The position numbers were made by a program, and so were the translations under genes. Under the pieces are notes generated by a model. The model was not told the origin of the DNA. It saw nothing but the letters and a program-made list of their open reading frames with translations, and searched no databases. DNA of 64,000 nt from Arthrobacter oryzae (GTDB lineage Bacteria; Actinomycetota; Actinomycetes; Actinomycetales; Micrococcaceae), in the NCBI RefSeq assembly GCF_030812315.1, contig NZ_JAUSSM010000003.1, positions 456,555 through 520,554 on the forward strand. Reading direction: 5' to 3'. This document shows positions 44,917 to 53,437 of this stretch, in pieces; the stretch's first letter is position 1, and the number at the start of each line of letters is the position of its first letter.

Positions 44917-45433
44917 GTTCCCACAGGTGGAGGATGCGCCGGACCGAATGGTTTCCGTCCGGCGCCATATCCACGAGCGCCACGCGGTCCAGCACGACGA
45001 CGTCCCCCGGGCGGGTGTGCTTGTCACCGTGGTGTGACACATGGGGCCGGTAGCTGTCCATGGTGTAATGCGGCGAGGGCACGCGCCCCGGCAGCCCCGC
45101 AACGGTTTCCATCAGTGACTCGTGAAGCTCCTGCAGGGCCGGGCTCGGCTCCACGAGATTGACTGGGACGGATTCCAGCCGGCCGAAGCCGGCGTCGTCG
45201 CCGATGGTGAGCCGGGTGCCGAGGGCCGCCCGGATGGACCGGTCAATCAGCCCGGCAATACGGTCGGCGAGGCCGGCGTCCTGGCCGCCGCCGTCGTCGG
45301 GCTTAATGCCGTCGTCGTGCTTCACATCGACGTCGAACCGCACCAGGGTGATGTGCAGGGGCCAGTCGTCGCGGGGAAACACGAGCCCCTCGGCGACGGA
45401 CTCGATGAAGGCCACCAGAATCAGGTTCCGCAT
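44906..45433 (-). CDS. 2H phosphoesterase/2'-5' RNA ligase-like protein
   Basis: A 175-aa protein with the two H-x-(S/T) motifs of the 2H superfamily: LHITLVRF near residue 28 and YRPHVSHH near residue 130, in the right order and spacing. An Asp/Gly-rich insert lies between them ([15 protein letters not shown]). ATG 45433 gives the usual length. The substrate (cyclic phosphodiester or RNA) is unknown. Its 3' end overlaps pgm. Confidence 0.78.
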   Translation of the reverse strand: MRNLILVAFIESVAEGLVFPRDDWPLHITLVRFDVDVKHDDGIKPDDGGGQDAGLADRIAGLIDRSIRAALGTRLTIGDDAGFGRLESVPVNLVEPSPALQELHESLMETVAGLPGRVPSPHYTMDSYRPHVSHHGDKHTRPGDVVVLDRVALVDMAPDGNHSVRRILHLWELTK

Positions 45434-45618
45434 AGGGCCAGTGTGCCACTGCGCCGCTCCGCGCGGGCGGCCGGGGCACAGTAGCCAGACTGGCAATTTC
45501 GACTAAAATGGGAAGTGGCCCCGGACACATGCCGTGCACTTACCTGCAGAAATGTTGCCCAGAGTGCCTCCGGCGTGTCCCCCATCGTGCCGGGGGCCTC
45601 TCTGCGTAACCGCAACCG

Positions 45619-46224
45619 CTAGACGGTGCGGACCACATCCTCGTATGCGAACTTCGGCTTCGCATCGCCCCAGGCGTCAGGACCGGGCTGGCCGATATTA
45701 ACCACCAGGAAGCTCTTCTGGTCCCCCGCAGGGAAGAACGCTGCATCGATGGCGGAGAAGTCCGCGCCGGTCATGGGACCGGCCGCGAACCCCAGCGAGC
45801 GGACAGCCAGGATGAAGTATCCGGCCTGCAGGTGGGCGTTGTTGTTGCCCGTGGTTGCCGTGAGCTCGGGCGCGGAGTCGTACATGGCCTTCGGTGCGTT
45901 ATAGCCGGGCAGGAAGTTGTCCCACTGTTCCTGCCAGGCTGTGTCGTAGCTGAGCACGGCAACGAGCGGCGCCGAGGCAGTCTTCGCCCGGTTGCCTGCC
46001 GAGAGGGTCTCCACGAGCTGGGCGCGGGCCTCGTCGGAGCGAATGTACGTCACGCGCAGCGGCTGGGAGTTGAAGGCCGTGGGACCGAACTTGGTGAGTT
46101 CGTAAATGGCGCGGGCCTGCTCATCAGTGACTTCGCCGGTAAAGGCGTTGGCCGTGCGGGCTTCGGCGAAAATCGCGTCCACCGCTGCTGCGTCGATCAC
46201 TGCTTCTTCATGTGCGATTGTCAT
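45619..46224 (-). CDS. Nitroreductase-family protein, malonic semialdehyde reductase (RutE)-like
   Basis: A 201-aa flavin-dependent reductase-fold protein. KFGPTAFNSQPLRVTYI and DKSF-type end (GDQKSFLVVNIGQPG) match the RutE/HadB branch, whose members reduce malonic semialdehyde to 3-hydroxypropionate in pyrimidine breakdown. ATG 46224 has AAAGG 7 nt upstream and is preferred to ATG 46230. It is divergent from an NCS2 uracil-type permease, which supports a pyrimidine link, but the other rut genes are not here. The 185-bp gap to the 2H gene holds no gene I can support. Confidence 0.8.
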   Translation of the reverse strand: MTIAHEEAVIDAAAVDAIFAEARTANAFTGEVTDEQARAIYELTKFGPTAFNSQPLRVTYIRSDEARAQLVETLSAGNRAKTASAPLVAVLSYDTAWQEQWDNFLPGYNAPKAMYDSAPELTATTGNNNAHLQAGYFILAVRSLGFAAGPMTGADFSAIDAAFFPAGDQKSFLVVNIGQPGPDAWGDAKPKFAYEDVVRTV

Positions 46225-46282
46225 CTGCATACCTTTCGCTGGGACCCGCTCGCCCGGGGTGGCCGGCGGTTCTGCTATCCAT

Positions 46283-46292
46283 AGTTGCAACT
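46283..46292. promoter_or_regulatory. Palindrome AGTTGCAACT in the divergent promoter region
   Basis: A perfect 10-bp palindrome lies 59 bp upstream of the nitroreductase ATG and 137 bp before the permease. It resembles MarR-type operators. No regulator gene is adjacent. Confidence 0.4.
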
Positions 46293-46429
46293 TCAAGCGA
46301 ATCCTTCCTCTTCCCGTGACTGCGCGTGACCTTCGGCACAGCGGTTCGCCGGGGCGTCCTGCGCGGTAATGTTGCTCCGGAAGATTCCTTCCCCCTCCCG
46401 CGATACCTTCTCTTGAAAGGCTCCCGGCC

Positions 46430-47785
46430 ATGAGCATGCTCGGCACCAAATGGAAGCTCCACGGCAACGGAAAGTCGGTTCGCCCAGGCGAGGTGGTAGC
46501 CCCCGGCGAACGGCTTACCTGGCCGCTGACCATCGGAGTGGGAATGCAGCACGTGGTCGCCATGTTCGGCGCCACTTTCCTGGTGCCCATCATCACCGGC
46601 ATGCCGCCGGCCACCACGCTGTTTTTCTCCGGCATCGGAACCCTGCTGTTCCTGGTGATTACGCAGGGCAGGGTGCCCAGCTACCTCGGCTCAAGTTTTG
46701 CTTTCATTGCCCCGATCATGGCGTCCCAGCAGCAGTTCGGGGTCCCCGGCGCCCTGGGCGGCGTCGTGCTCGCCGGCGCCGGACTGGCCGTCATCGGCGC
46801 CGTGGTCCAGAAGTTTGGGGCCGGCTGGATCAACCGGCTCATGCCGCCCATCGTCACCGGCGCCATCGTGGCGCTGATCGGACTGAACCTCGCCCCCGCC
46901 GCAAAAAACAACTTCGACGCAGCCCCCGTGACGGCCGTCATCACCCTGGCCACCATCATCCTGGTCAGCGTGCTGTTCAAGGGCATCCTGGGCCGTTTGA
47001 GCATCCTGGTAGGCGTGGTGGCGGGCTACCTCGTGGCCATGGTCCGCGGTGAAGTGAACTACGCCAAGATGGACGCGGCAGCGTGGGTAGGCCTCCCGCA
47101 ATTCCAGACCCCGGAGTTCCACCTCGGTGTGGTGGGCCTCTTCGTTCCCGTGGTGCTGGTGCTGGTTGCGGAGAACATCGGCCACGTGAAGTCCGTGTCC
47201 GCGATGACCGGCCAGAACCTCGACGGCGTCTCCGGCCGCGCCCTGATGGCCGACGGCGCCGCAACCGTGCTGGCCGGCTTCGGCGGCGGTTCGGGAACCA
47301 CCACCTATGCCGAAAACATCGGTGTCATGGCAGCCACGAAGGTGTACTCGACGGCGGCATACTGGGTGGCCGGCATTTTCGCGGTCATCCTCAGCTTCTC
47401 CCCGAAGTTCGGCGAACTGATCGCTACGGTTCCAGCGGGGGTGCTGGGCGGTGCCGCCACCATGCTCTACGGCATGATCGGCATCCTGGGCGTGAAGATC
47501 TGGGTCCAGAACAAAGTCAATTTCTCCAACCCCGTCAACCTGACCACGGCCGCGGTGGCCCTGATCATCGGCATCGCCGACTACACCTGGACCATCGGCG
47601 AACTGACGTTCACCGGCATCGCCCTGGGATCCGCCGCCGCACTGGTGATCTACCACGGCATGAAGGCGATCGCGAAGGCCCGCGGCAGCGTTGCTGAACC
47701 GGAGACCGAGCAGGCCGGACTGCCGCCTGCGGTCAAGGCCGCCATGAACGCCGCGGCCAAGCGGGCACCGAAAAAGCGTCCGTAG
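46430..47785 (+). CDS. NCS2 nucleobase:cation symporter (uracil permease type)
   Basis: A 451-aa transporter with about 14 hydrophobic segments. The UraA/RutG signatures are WPLTIGVGMQHVVAMFGAT, VPSYLGSSFAFIAPI, LVAENIGHVKSVSAMTGQNL (with the substrate-binding Glu) and GGGSGTTTYAENIGVMA (with the second Glu). The C-terminus is Lys/Ala-rich. ATG 46430 has GAAAGG upstream. Its position facing a RutE-like reductase suggests uracil uptake. Confidence 0.93.
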   Translation: MSMLGTKWKLHGNGKSVRPGEVVAPGERLTWPLTIGVGMQHVVAMFGATFLVPIITGMPPATTLFFSGIGTLLFLVITQGRVPSYLGSSFAFIAPIMASQQQFGVPGALGGVVLAGAGLAVIGAVVQKFGAGWINRLMPPIVTGAIVALIGLNLAPAAKNNFDAAPVTAVITLATIILVSVLFKGILGRLSILVGVVAGYLVAMVRGEVNYAKMDAAAWVGLPQFQTPEFHLGVVGLFVPVVLVLVAENIGHVKSVSAMTGQNLDGVSGRALMADGAATVLAGFGGGSGTTTYAENIGVMAATKVYSTAAYWVAGIFAVILSFSPKFGELIATVPAGVLGGAATMLYGMIGILGVKIWVQNKVNFSNPVNLTTAAVALIIGIADYTWTIGELTFTGIALGSAAALVIYHGMKAIAKARGSVAEPETEQAGLPPAVKAAMNAAAKRAPKKRP

Positions 47786-47897
47786 GAGCAATCACCGGAA
47801 CAGCGCCGGCCCGCGGCCAACCCGGGGCATTCCACACGGACACGCCGCTGGTTGAGCCCGCTTCCGCGAAAAGCTAGGTCATAGTGCCGCACGACGG

Positions 47898-47928
47898 CGG
47901 CGCTGCAGCGTCGGCTGCTGCAGCGCCG
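47898..47928. terminator. 12-bp hairpin after the NCS2 permease
   Basis: CGGCGCTGCAGC (47898-47909) and GCTGCAGCGCCG (47917-47928) pair perfectly with loop GTCGGCT. It lies between convergent genes. There is no U-tract. Confidence 0.5.
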
Positions 47929-47969
47929 CGGGGCACAGTCCTATTGGACGGGCGGACGACGGCGGCCGT

Positions 47970-48485
47970 TTAGCCGGCGTCGAACGTGTCGTCGTCGCGG
48001 TCCCTGGGGGCCTTGCTGTCCGGCAAATCAGTGCCGCTGCCGTCGGGGATTCCCGCCGCGTCCTGGTTGGGTTCCGAGGAAAACGGACGCCCCGCGTCCG
48101 GATCCTCAGTGTTGGACTCGTCCATTTCCGCCTCCGCGGACGGCACTGCCGCGTCTCCCGCATCTGCTGCCGCACTGTCCTCGAAGCCGGGGTCGGTGCT
48201 TTCGTTCTCTGCCTTCAACTGATCCTCCGTTCCTCCGAAGCGTCCTGCTCCGGGTTCGCCTGCACTGTCCTGGTCCTCCGCGCCGAACTGGCTGAGGTCC
48301 GGCGCTCCGGCCGGATAGGTTTCGCCGTCCGGGCTGTCCTGGCTCAGGCCGGCGGCGTCGAACGCCTCTTCCTCGCGGGGCTGGGCGAACTTCCTGGTGT
48401 CCGCTCCGCCCGTTTCCTGCTCGACTGTCGGCGTACCGTAACCGCCTTCCTCCTCAATCGGGGTTCCCTGGCTGTCGTTCGTCAT
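47970..48485 (-). CDS. Very acidic, probably disordered hypothetical protein
   Basis: A 171-aa protein, almost without hydrophobic residues, rich in Asp, Glu, Gly, Ser and Pro (TEDQLKAENESTDPGFEDS). No domain, signal peptide or membrane segment is seen. A clear AGGAGG precedes the ATG at 48485, supporting translation. It lies 81 bp downstream of the SDR gene on the same strand. Such hydrophilic proteins often accompany stress genes in this group; that link is inference. Confidence 0.7.
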   Translation of the reverse strand: MTNDSQGTPIEEEGGYGTPTVEQETGGADTRKFAQPREEEAFDAAGLSQDSPDGETYPAGAPDLSQFGAEDQDSAGEPGAGRFGGTEDQLKAENESTDPGFEDSAAADAGDAAVPSAEAEMDESNTEDPDAGRPFSSEPNQDAAGIPDGSGTDLPDSKAPRDRDDDTFDAG

Positions 48486-48566
48486 GTCATTCCTCCTGGC
48501 TGGTCGGGTCTGAATGGAAAAGTCAGCAGCGCCTGGTGCCGGGATGCCCCGACGCGCCGCAACGGG

Positions 48567-49466
48567 TCAGAGTCCTTTGCCACCCGTCACCGGAAGGACT
48601 GCCCCGGAAATGTAGGAGCCGTGGTCCGAGGCGAGAAGAACGTAGGCAGCCGCGAGCTCGGCCGGCTGTCCCGCCCGGCCCAAGGGAGTGTCCTGGCCGA
48701 ACTTCGGCAGCTTCTCCGGCCACTCCGTGGCGGGAATCAGCGGCGTCCAGATAGGGCCGGGGGCAACGGCGTTGACCCGGATGCCCTTGGGTCCCAACTC
48801 CTGGGCCAAGGCCTTGGTGAAGGCAACCTGCGCACCCTTGGTCATGGCGTAGTCGATCAGTCCCGGCGACGGGTTGAATGCCTGGATGGAGGCGGTGGTG
48901 ATGATCGACGCGCCGGCCTTCAGATGCGGCACTGCAGCCCTGGCCGTCCACAGCAGGGAGTACAGATTGGTTTTGAAAACCCGGTCGAACTCCTCGGTGG
49001 GAAGGGACTCAAAGCTGTCCCGGTTCTTTTGGTACGCCGCGTTCAGCACAACGACGTCGAGCCGGCCGAACTCCGCGAGCGTGTCCTCCACGATTTTGGT
49101 GCTGAACTCTTCGGAGCGGCCGTCCCCCGGGAGCAGCAACGCCTTCTGCCCGGCTTTGCGGATCCATGCCGCGGTGTCCTGGGCGTCGTCTTCCTCTTCG
49201 GGGAGGTAGGAGATTGCGACGTCGGCGCCTTCACGCGCGAACGCGATGGCCACGGCCTTTCCGATGCCGGAGTCTCCTCCGGTTATCAGCGCCGCTTTGC
49301 CCTCGAGGGCATTGCTCCCCTCATAGCTTTCTTCGCCATGGTCCGGCTGGGGTTCCATGGGCGCCGTAAGCCCCGGCTGCTCCTGCACTTGCTCGGGGAA
49401 CGGGCCGGAGTGGTATCCGCCCCGCGGGTCCGTGGGCTGGTCTTGCTTCTTACCGGGATCAGTCAT
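48567..49466 (-). CDS. SDR-family oxidoreductase, general-stress (YdaD/YghA) type
   Basis: A 299-aa short-chain dehydrogenase with a 50-residue hydrophilic N-terminal extension rich in Gln/Pro/Gly (GGYHSGPFPEQVQEQPGLTA). The Rossmann motif is LITGGDSGIGKAVA, the active site is S-(17)-YxxxK with TTASIQAF and DYAMTKGA, and the C-terminus is YISGAVLPVTGGKGL. The extended N-terminus is characteristic of the stress-induced group. ATG 49466 has GAGGT 6 nt upstream. The substrate is unknown. Confidence 0.92.
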   Translation of the reverse strand: MTDPGKKQDQPTDPRGGYHSGPFPEQVQEQPGLTAPMEPQPDHGEESYEGSNALEGKAALITGGDSGIGKAVAIAFAREGADVAISYLPEEEDDAQDTAAWIRKAGQKALLLPGDGRSEEFSTKIVEDTLAEFGRLDVVVLNAAYQKNRDSFESLPTEEFDRVFKTNLYSLLWTARAAVPHLKAGASIITTASIQAFNPSPGLIDYAMTKGAQVAFTKALAQELGPKGIRVNAVAPGPIWTPLIPATEWPEKLPKFGQDTPLGRAGQPAELAAAYVLLASDHGSYISGAVLPVTGGKGL

Positions 49467-49558
49467 AGTCCACCTCGCCTGCGTGTCGGTTTTCCATCGG
49501 TTCCGGTGCGCAACCGGCCCTTCGAAACTATCCCAGCGAAATGGGCAAGTCCACCGTT

Positions 49559-49587
49559 TTGGACAAATTAGTCAGCAAACTTAGCAT
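49559..49587 (+). promoter_or_regulatory. Candidate sigma-70-type promoter of the DUF6328 gene
   Basis: -35 TTGGAC (49559-49564), a 17-bp spacer and -10 TAGCAT (49582-49587) precede the ATG at 49667 by about 80 bp. The region is AT-rich relative to its surroundings, and a short inverted repeat AGGCTT-C-AAGCCT follows. Confidence 0.45.
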
Positions 49588-49666
49588 TGCTTGTAATTGT
49601 GAGGCTTCAAGCCTAGGTTGAGAGTTAGTTTGCGCGCCGTGGCGTGCGAGGCCGGGAGGTGAGCCC

Positions 49667-50158
49667 ATGTCGGACGGTGACGCAGTAGCTGGGGACGGCA
49701 GGAACGAGTCCGTCAACCAGCAGATGGACCGCAACTGGGGGGAACTGCTCCAGGAACTGCGCGTACTGCAGACGGGTGTGCAGATCCTTGCGGGTTTCCT
49801 CCTGACCATTCCGTTCCAAGAGCGGTTCGAGACACTGGACGACTACCAGGTGGGGCTGTACCTGACCAACGTGCTGCTCGCCGCGCTCGTCACCGCCGTC
49901 ATTCTCCTCCCGGTCAGCGTGCACCGCAGGCTCTTCCGGAAGCAGCTGAAATCAACGCTCGTGGCGAGCGCGGACCGGATTGCGAAGGTTGCGCTGGCCG
50001 GTGTCGCGCTCCTCAGCGCGGGGACGGCGTCACTCGTTTTCGACGTAACCGCCGGACGGGATGCGGGGCTCCTCGCAGGCGGAGGACTTCTCGCGGTGAT
50101 GATCCTGTTGCTCGTTTTCGTTCCGATCTGGCTCCATAAGCGGGCAACAAAGAAGTAG
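49667..50158 (+). CDS. DUF6328-family membrane protein
   Basis: A 163-aa protein with four hydrophobic segments. The conserved start of the family is visible: NWGELLQELRVLQTGVQILAGFLLTIPFQ (residues about 23-51), then LTNVLLAALVTAVILLPVSVHR, ALAGVALLSAGTASLVF and LLAVMILLLVFVPIW. ATG 49667 has GGGAGGTGAG just upstream. Function unknown. It precedes the DUF6766 gene by 57 bp in the same direction. Confidence 0.85.
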   Translation: MSDGDAVAGDGRNESVNQQMDRNWGELLQELRVLQTGVQILAGFLLTIPFQERFETLDDYQVGLYLTNVLLAALVTAVILLPVSVHRRLFRKQLKSTLVASADRIAKVALAGVALLSAGTASLVFDVTAGRDAGLLAGGGLLAVMILLLVFVPIWLHKRATKK

Positions 50159-50215
50159 CCGGTATGCCAAAGATTGAATTCCGGCCAAGTTCGATCCATT
50201 CCACCGGGAGGCGCC

Positions 50216-50878
50216 ATGAAGAAGTGGGCAAAGGAACACGGGCTGCTGCTGGTCAATATCGGGCTTTTCGCCGTCTTTTTCGGAGGCATGATTATCAGCG
50301 GTGCCAGCGACTACAGCGAAGACCAGGTTGCCCACGGCCAGCCGGCGGTGGGTATCGCTGGATACCTGGCCACCGGGGCCTTTCTTGAGGCCACATTCGA
50401 GAACTGGGAATCGGAATTCCTGCAGATGGGCATGTACGTCATTTTGACCGTTTTCCTCTTCCAAAAGGGCTCCTCCGAATCCAAACCGATGGGCCGCACG
50501 GCGCCGCAGGACCAGGATCCGCGGGACGCCACGGTGAAAGCCGCCACTCCCTGGCCGGTGCGCCGCGGGGGCCTGGTGCTCAAGCTCTACGAACACTCGC
50601 TATCAATCCTGTTCCTGCTGCTGTTCCTGGCATCCTTCGCCCTCCACGCCATTGGCGGCAGTGAGGAGTACAGCGAGGAACAGCAAAGCCACGGCCAGCC
50701 CGGCGTCACGCTGCTCGGATACCTCGCCACGAGCCGCTTCTGGTTTGAGTCCTTCCAGAACTGGCAAAGCGAATTCCTGGCCGTGGCCGTCCTGGTTGGC
50801 GCGTCCGTCTATCTGCGCGAACGGGGCTCACCCGAGTCCAAGCCCGTGGCAGAACCGCATTACGAAACCGGCGCTTAG
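50216..50878 (+). CDS. DUF6766-family membrane protein with an internal duplication
   Basis: A 220-aa protein built of two similar halves. Each has a hydrophobic segment, a YSE(D/E)Q..HGQP box, GYLAT followed by F(E/W)xxFxNWxSEFL, a second hydrophobic segment and a Gly-Ser-xx-Glu-Ser-Lys-Pro end: compare AFLEATFENWESEFLQM with FWFESFQNWQSEFLAV. ATG 50216 has GGGAGG 4 nt upstream. Function unknown; the family is common near stress genes in soil bacteria. Confidence 0.85.
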   Translation: MKKWAKEHGLLLVNIGLFAVFFGGMIISGASDYSEDQVAHGQPAVGIAGYLATGAFLEATFENWESEFLQMGMYVILTVFLFQKGSSESKPMGRTAPQDQDPRDATVKAATPWPVRRGGLVLKLYEHSLSILFLLLFLASFALHAIGGSEEYSEEQQSHGQPGVTLLGYLATSRFWFESFQNWQSEFLAVAVLVGASVYLRERGSPESKPVAEPHYETGA

Positions 50879-50903
50879 CGGCCCGGCCGAGCGACCGCTC
50901 CCG

Positions 50904-52028
50904 TCAGGCCCCTTCGAGGACCTGGCTGGTGGCCCAGGCGAGGTACTTGGCCGCGTTGGCGACGGCGTCCTCCGGGCTGGCTGCGACGTCCAGTAACTGT
51001 GCGGCGGCCACCACTCCGTGCTTGGCAAGGTCCTCCGGGGTGACCAGGATGCGTCCGGCCACCACAATCACCGGAATGCCCCGTTCGCGTGCCGCATCCG
51101 CCAGGGCAATCGGGGCCTTCCCCGTCAGCGACTGCGAATCCATGGAGCCCTCGCCCGTGATCACCAGATCGGCGTCGGCCAGCTGACCGGCCAGACCCGT
51201 CAGGCCAGCCACCAGGGCAAAGCCACCTTCCAAAGTGGCGCCGCTGAACGCCAGGAACGACGCCGGGAACCCGCCGGCCGCTCCGGCTCCGGGAACGTTG
51301 ACGTCGCGCCCGGTGGCCTGCCGGAGCACGGACGCCCAGTTGCGGAGGCCGGCGTCGAGCAGTTCCACGGCGTCCGCGTCAGCCCCTTTTTGGGGGCCAA
51401 AGACATGCGCTGCCCCGTCGTTTCCGAACAGCGGGTTCTGGACGTCCACGGCGATCCGGATCTTAACCGCGGCGAGCCGGGGATCCAGTCCGGAAACGTC
51501 AATACGGACAACGTCCGCCAGGGAACCGCCGCCCAGGGGAACCACGTTTCCGGCGGCGTCCACAGGCTTCAGGCCCAGGGCACGCAAAGCGCCGCTGCCG
51601 CCGTCGGACATGGCCGATCCGCCCACACCCAGCACAATCTCCGTAGCCCCGGCGTCCAGCGCGGCAGCGATCAGCTGCCCGCAGCCGTAGCTGTGGGCGC
51701 GCAGCGCGTTCGCGGGCGTCGGTTCCATGTGCGCCAGGCCGGAGGCCTGGGCAGTTTCAATCACGGCGGTTGCACCGCCGAAGGCGTCCTTCCGGATGGC
51801 CCAGGCCGCACCGATTGGAGCCAGGATGGGACCGACGACGGCGTTCAGCCGCTCCTCGTAGCCAGCGGCAACGGCGGCCTCGAGGGTGCCTTCCCCGCCG
51901 TCGGCAACCGGGAACTGGGTGGCCACGGCGTCCGGATAGACGCGAAGCGCCCCCTCCGCGATGGCGCTGGCAGCCTGGGCCGCGGTCAGTGATCCTTTGA
52001 ACTTGTCCGGAGCGATGAGAATGCGCAT
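50904..52028 (-). CDS. Glycerate kinase (GarK/GlxK family)
   Basis: A 374-aa kinase phosphorylating glycerate. The N-terminus RILIAPDKFKGSLTAAQAA is the family hallmark; further blocks are FPVADGGEGTLEA, VLGVGGSAMSDGGSGALRAL and LVITGEGSMDSQSLTGKAP. ATG 52028 gives the expected length. It is preceded by a hydrolase gene on the same strand, 88 bp away; the gap contains GGTAAGGAAGC twice and a GGCTC-AGCC-GAGCC hairpin. No other glyoxylate genes are near. Confidence 0.95.
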   Translation of the reverse strand: MRILIAPDKFKGSLTAAQAASAIAEGALRVYPDAVATQFPVADGGEGTLEAAVAAGYEERLNAVVGPILAPIGAAWAIRKDAFGGATAVIETAQASGLAHMEPTPANALRAHSYGCGQLIAAALDAGATEIVLGVGGSAMSDGGSGALRALGLKPVDAAGNVVPLGGGSLADVVRIDVSGLDPRLAAVKIRIAVDVQNPLFGNDGAAHVFGPQKGADADAVELLDAGLRNWASVLRQATGRDVNVPGAGAAGGFPASFLAFSGATLEGGFALVAGLTGLAGQLADADLVITGEGSMDSQSLTGKAPIALADAARERGIPVIVVAGRILVTPEDLAKHGVVAAAQLLDVAASPEDAVANAAKYLAWATSQVLEGA

Positions 52029-52116
52029 GGGTCCATCCTGCCAGCATCCGTCGGAAAGCGTTTGCCTCCAGGTAAGGAAGCCGCCTCGGTAAGGAAGCGG
52101 CTCAGCCGAGCCGGAC

Positions 52117-52971
52117 CTAGTGACGGTTCAGGGCCTCGTGCGCCGTCCCGGAGCCGGGGAGCCCCGCGAAGGCGGTGATGGCGTCTGCCACCTGCACCGT
52201 ACCGGTGTACTGGACCACGTGCCCGCAGCCCGGCACCTCCACAAGCTTGCCCGCAGGTGCCCGGCGGGCGAGGACCCGGCACCACTCGCCCGTTGCGATG
52301 GGGTCCGAGGCGCCGCGGAGGACCATCACGGGCGGGTTCAGCCTGCGGATGCGGTCCTCGGTCCGGTAGCTCATCATGACCCGGAGCTGCTTGAGGTACC
52401 AGCGCGGGCCGCAGCGCAGGTAATCGCTGAAAACCACCGCGTTGGAACCCGGTGTCTCGTGCAGGAGCGCATCCTTGGTCAGCGCCAGCATCTGGCGCAG
52501 CACTGTCCGGTTCCGGACGTCCACCACGGGTCCCATCAGCACCACGTGCGGAACCTGCTCCGGCCGCTGCAGGGCCGCCTCCAGGACGAATTGCGCGCCC
52601 ATCGAATGGCCAACCAGGACACGGCGGCCCACTCCGGCCCGGTCCAGCACGTCATGGATAAACGCCCCGTGGTCCGCGACCGTGAGCTGGCGGTCCGGAT
52701 GCGGGGCGGATCCAAAGCCGGGAAGGTCGATGGAAATCGTATCCACCGTCCTGGCCAGGACCTGGTGCAGCCGGGCCAGGTACCGGTGGGAGACGCCAAT
52801 TCCATGGACGAGGACCACCGTCGCGGGGGCGCCAGTGGCGGCCCCGGCGATTGGCTCCGGCGCGACTGGCTGTGCGGCTGACTCCGGCGGGACGGCTGAG
52901 CTGGCGCGCGAGGCATACATTCGTCCACGCAGGCCTCCGGCCTCGACGTCTATTGCTTCGGCACCCTTCAT
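52117..52971 (-). CDS. Alpha/beta hydrolase
   Basis: A 284-aa alpha/beta hydrolase. VVLVHGIGVSHRYLARL gives the oxyanion HG, DLPGFG the first turn, VGHSMGAQFVLEAAL the nucleophile, LRGASDPIA the acid region and VPGCGHVVQY the His. An Ala/Pro-rich segment of about 30 residues precedes the core. ATG 52971 is preceded by TATCCT at 6 nt and no Shine-Dalgarno, so it is probably leaderless. It is not closely similar to the trio at 1.4-4.2 kb. Substrate unknown. Confidence 0.9.
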   Translation of the reverse strand: MKGAEAIDVEAGGLRGRMYASRASSAVPPESAAQPVAPEPIAGAATGAPATVVLVHGIGVSHRYLARLHQVLARTVDTISIDLPGFGSAPHPDRQLTVADHGAFIHDVLDRAGVGRRVLVGHSMGAQFVLEAALQRPEQVPHVVLMGPVVDVRNRTVLRQMLALTKDALLHETPGSNAVVFSDYLRCGPRWYLKQLRVMMSYRTEDRIRRLNPPVMVLRGASDPIATGEWCRVLARRAPAGKLVEVPGCGHVVQYTGTVQVADAITAFAGLPGSGTAHEALNRH

Positions 52972-53005
52972 CCGTCGAGGATAGTCTTCCCCGGGGCCGG
53001 TTCAG

Positions 53006-53257
53006 CTATTCCTCGTGACCCTGGTCCCCGCTCATGGAGTCCTCAGCCGGGGGCGTTTCGCCAGGGGGCACGCCGCCACCGGGCTCCAACCCGGTGACGT
53101 TGCCCTCCAACGGGTCAGGGTTCGCGGTGGCTGCAGGATCCTTGGACGTCCGGTCTTTTTCCTCCGCTTCTTCCCCGCCGGGCTGGCCCGACGCGTGTCC
53201 TGCGCTGTGGGGCTTGTCCGGATTTGAAGGGTCGTTCTCCGGGTGGTAGCTGCTCAT
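53006..53257 (-). CDS. Small acidic hydrophilic protein
   Basis: An 83-aa protein rich in Glu, Gly, Pro, Asp and Ser (GGEEAEEKDRTSKDPAATAN), with no hydrophobic segment. A longer reading of the same frame to 54577 would cover the histidine phosphatase gene on the other strand and is rejected; ATG 53257 with MSSYHPENDPS is a plausible start. The Shine-Dalgarno is weak. Similar acidic proteins occur at 47970 and 55314. Confidence 0.55.
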   Translation of the reverse strand: MSSYHPENDPSNPDKPHSAGHASGQPGGEEAEEKDRTSKDPAATANPDPLEGNVTGLEPGGGVPPGETPPAEDSMSGDQGHEE

Positions 53258-53437
53258 GGTTTCGTCCGTTCGTCGGGGAGTGGGAAGACGCGCCAGCTGG
53301 TGGGTGGCCAGCCTAGCCGTCCCTGATGGCCGCGACAAGGACGCACGGGCAGTAGTAACGTGGGCCTTCCTGAGCCATCGGCAGCCAATGAGTGCACGAA
53401 TAGGGCCTGGGAACGGACCCGGACCAAGGGGGTAGCA

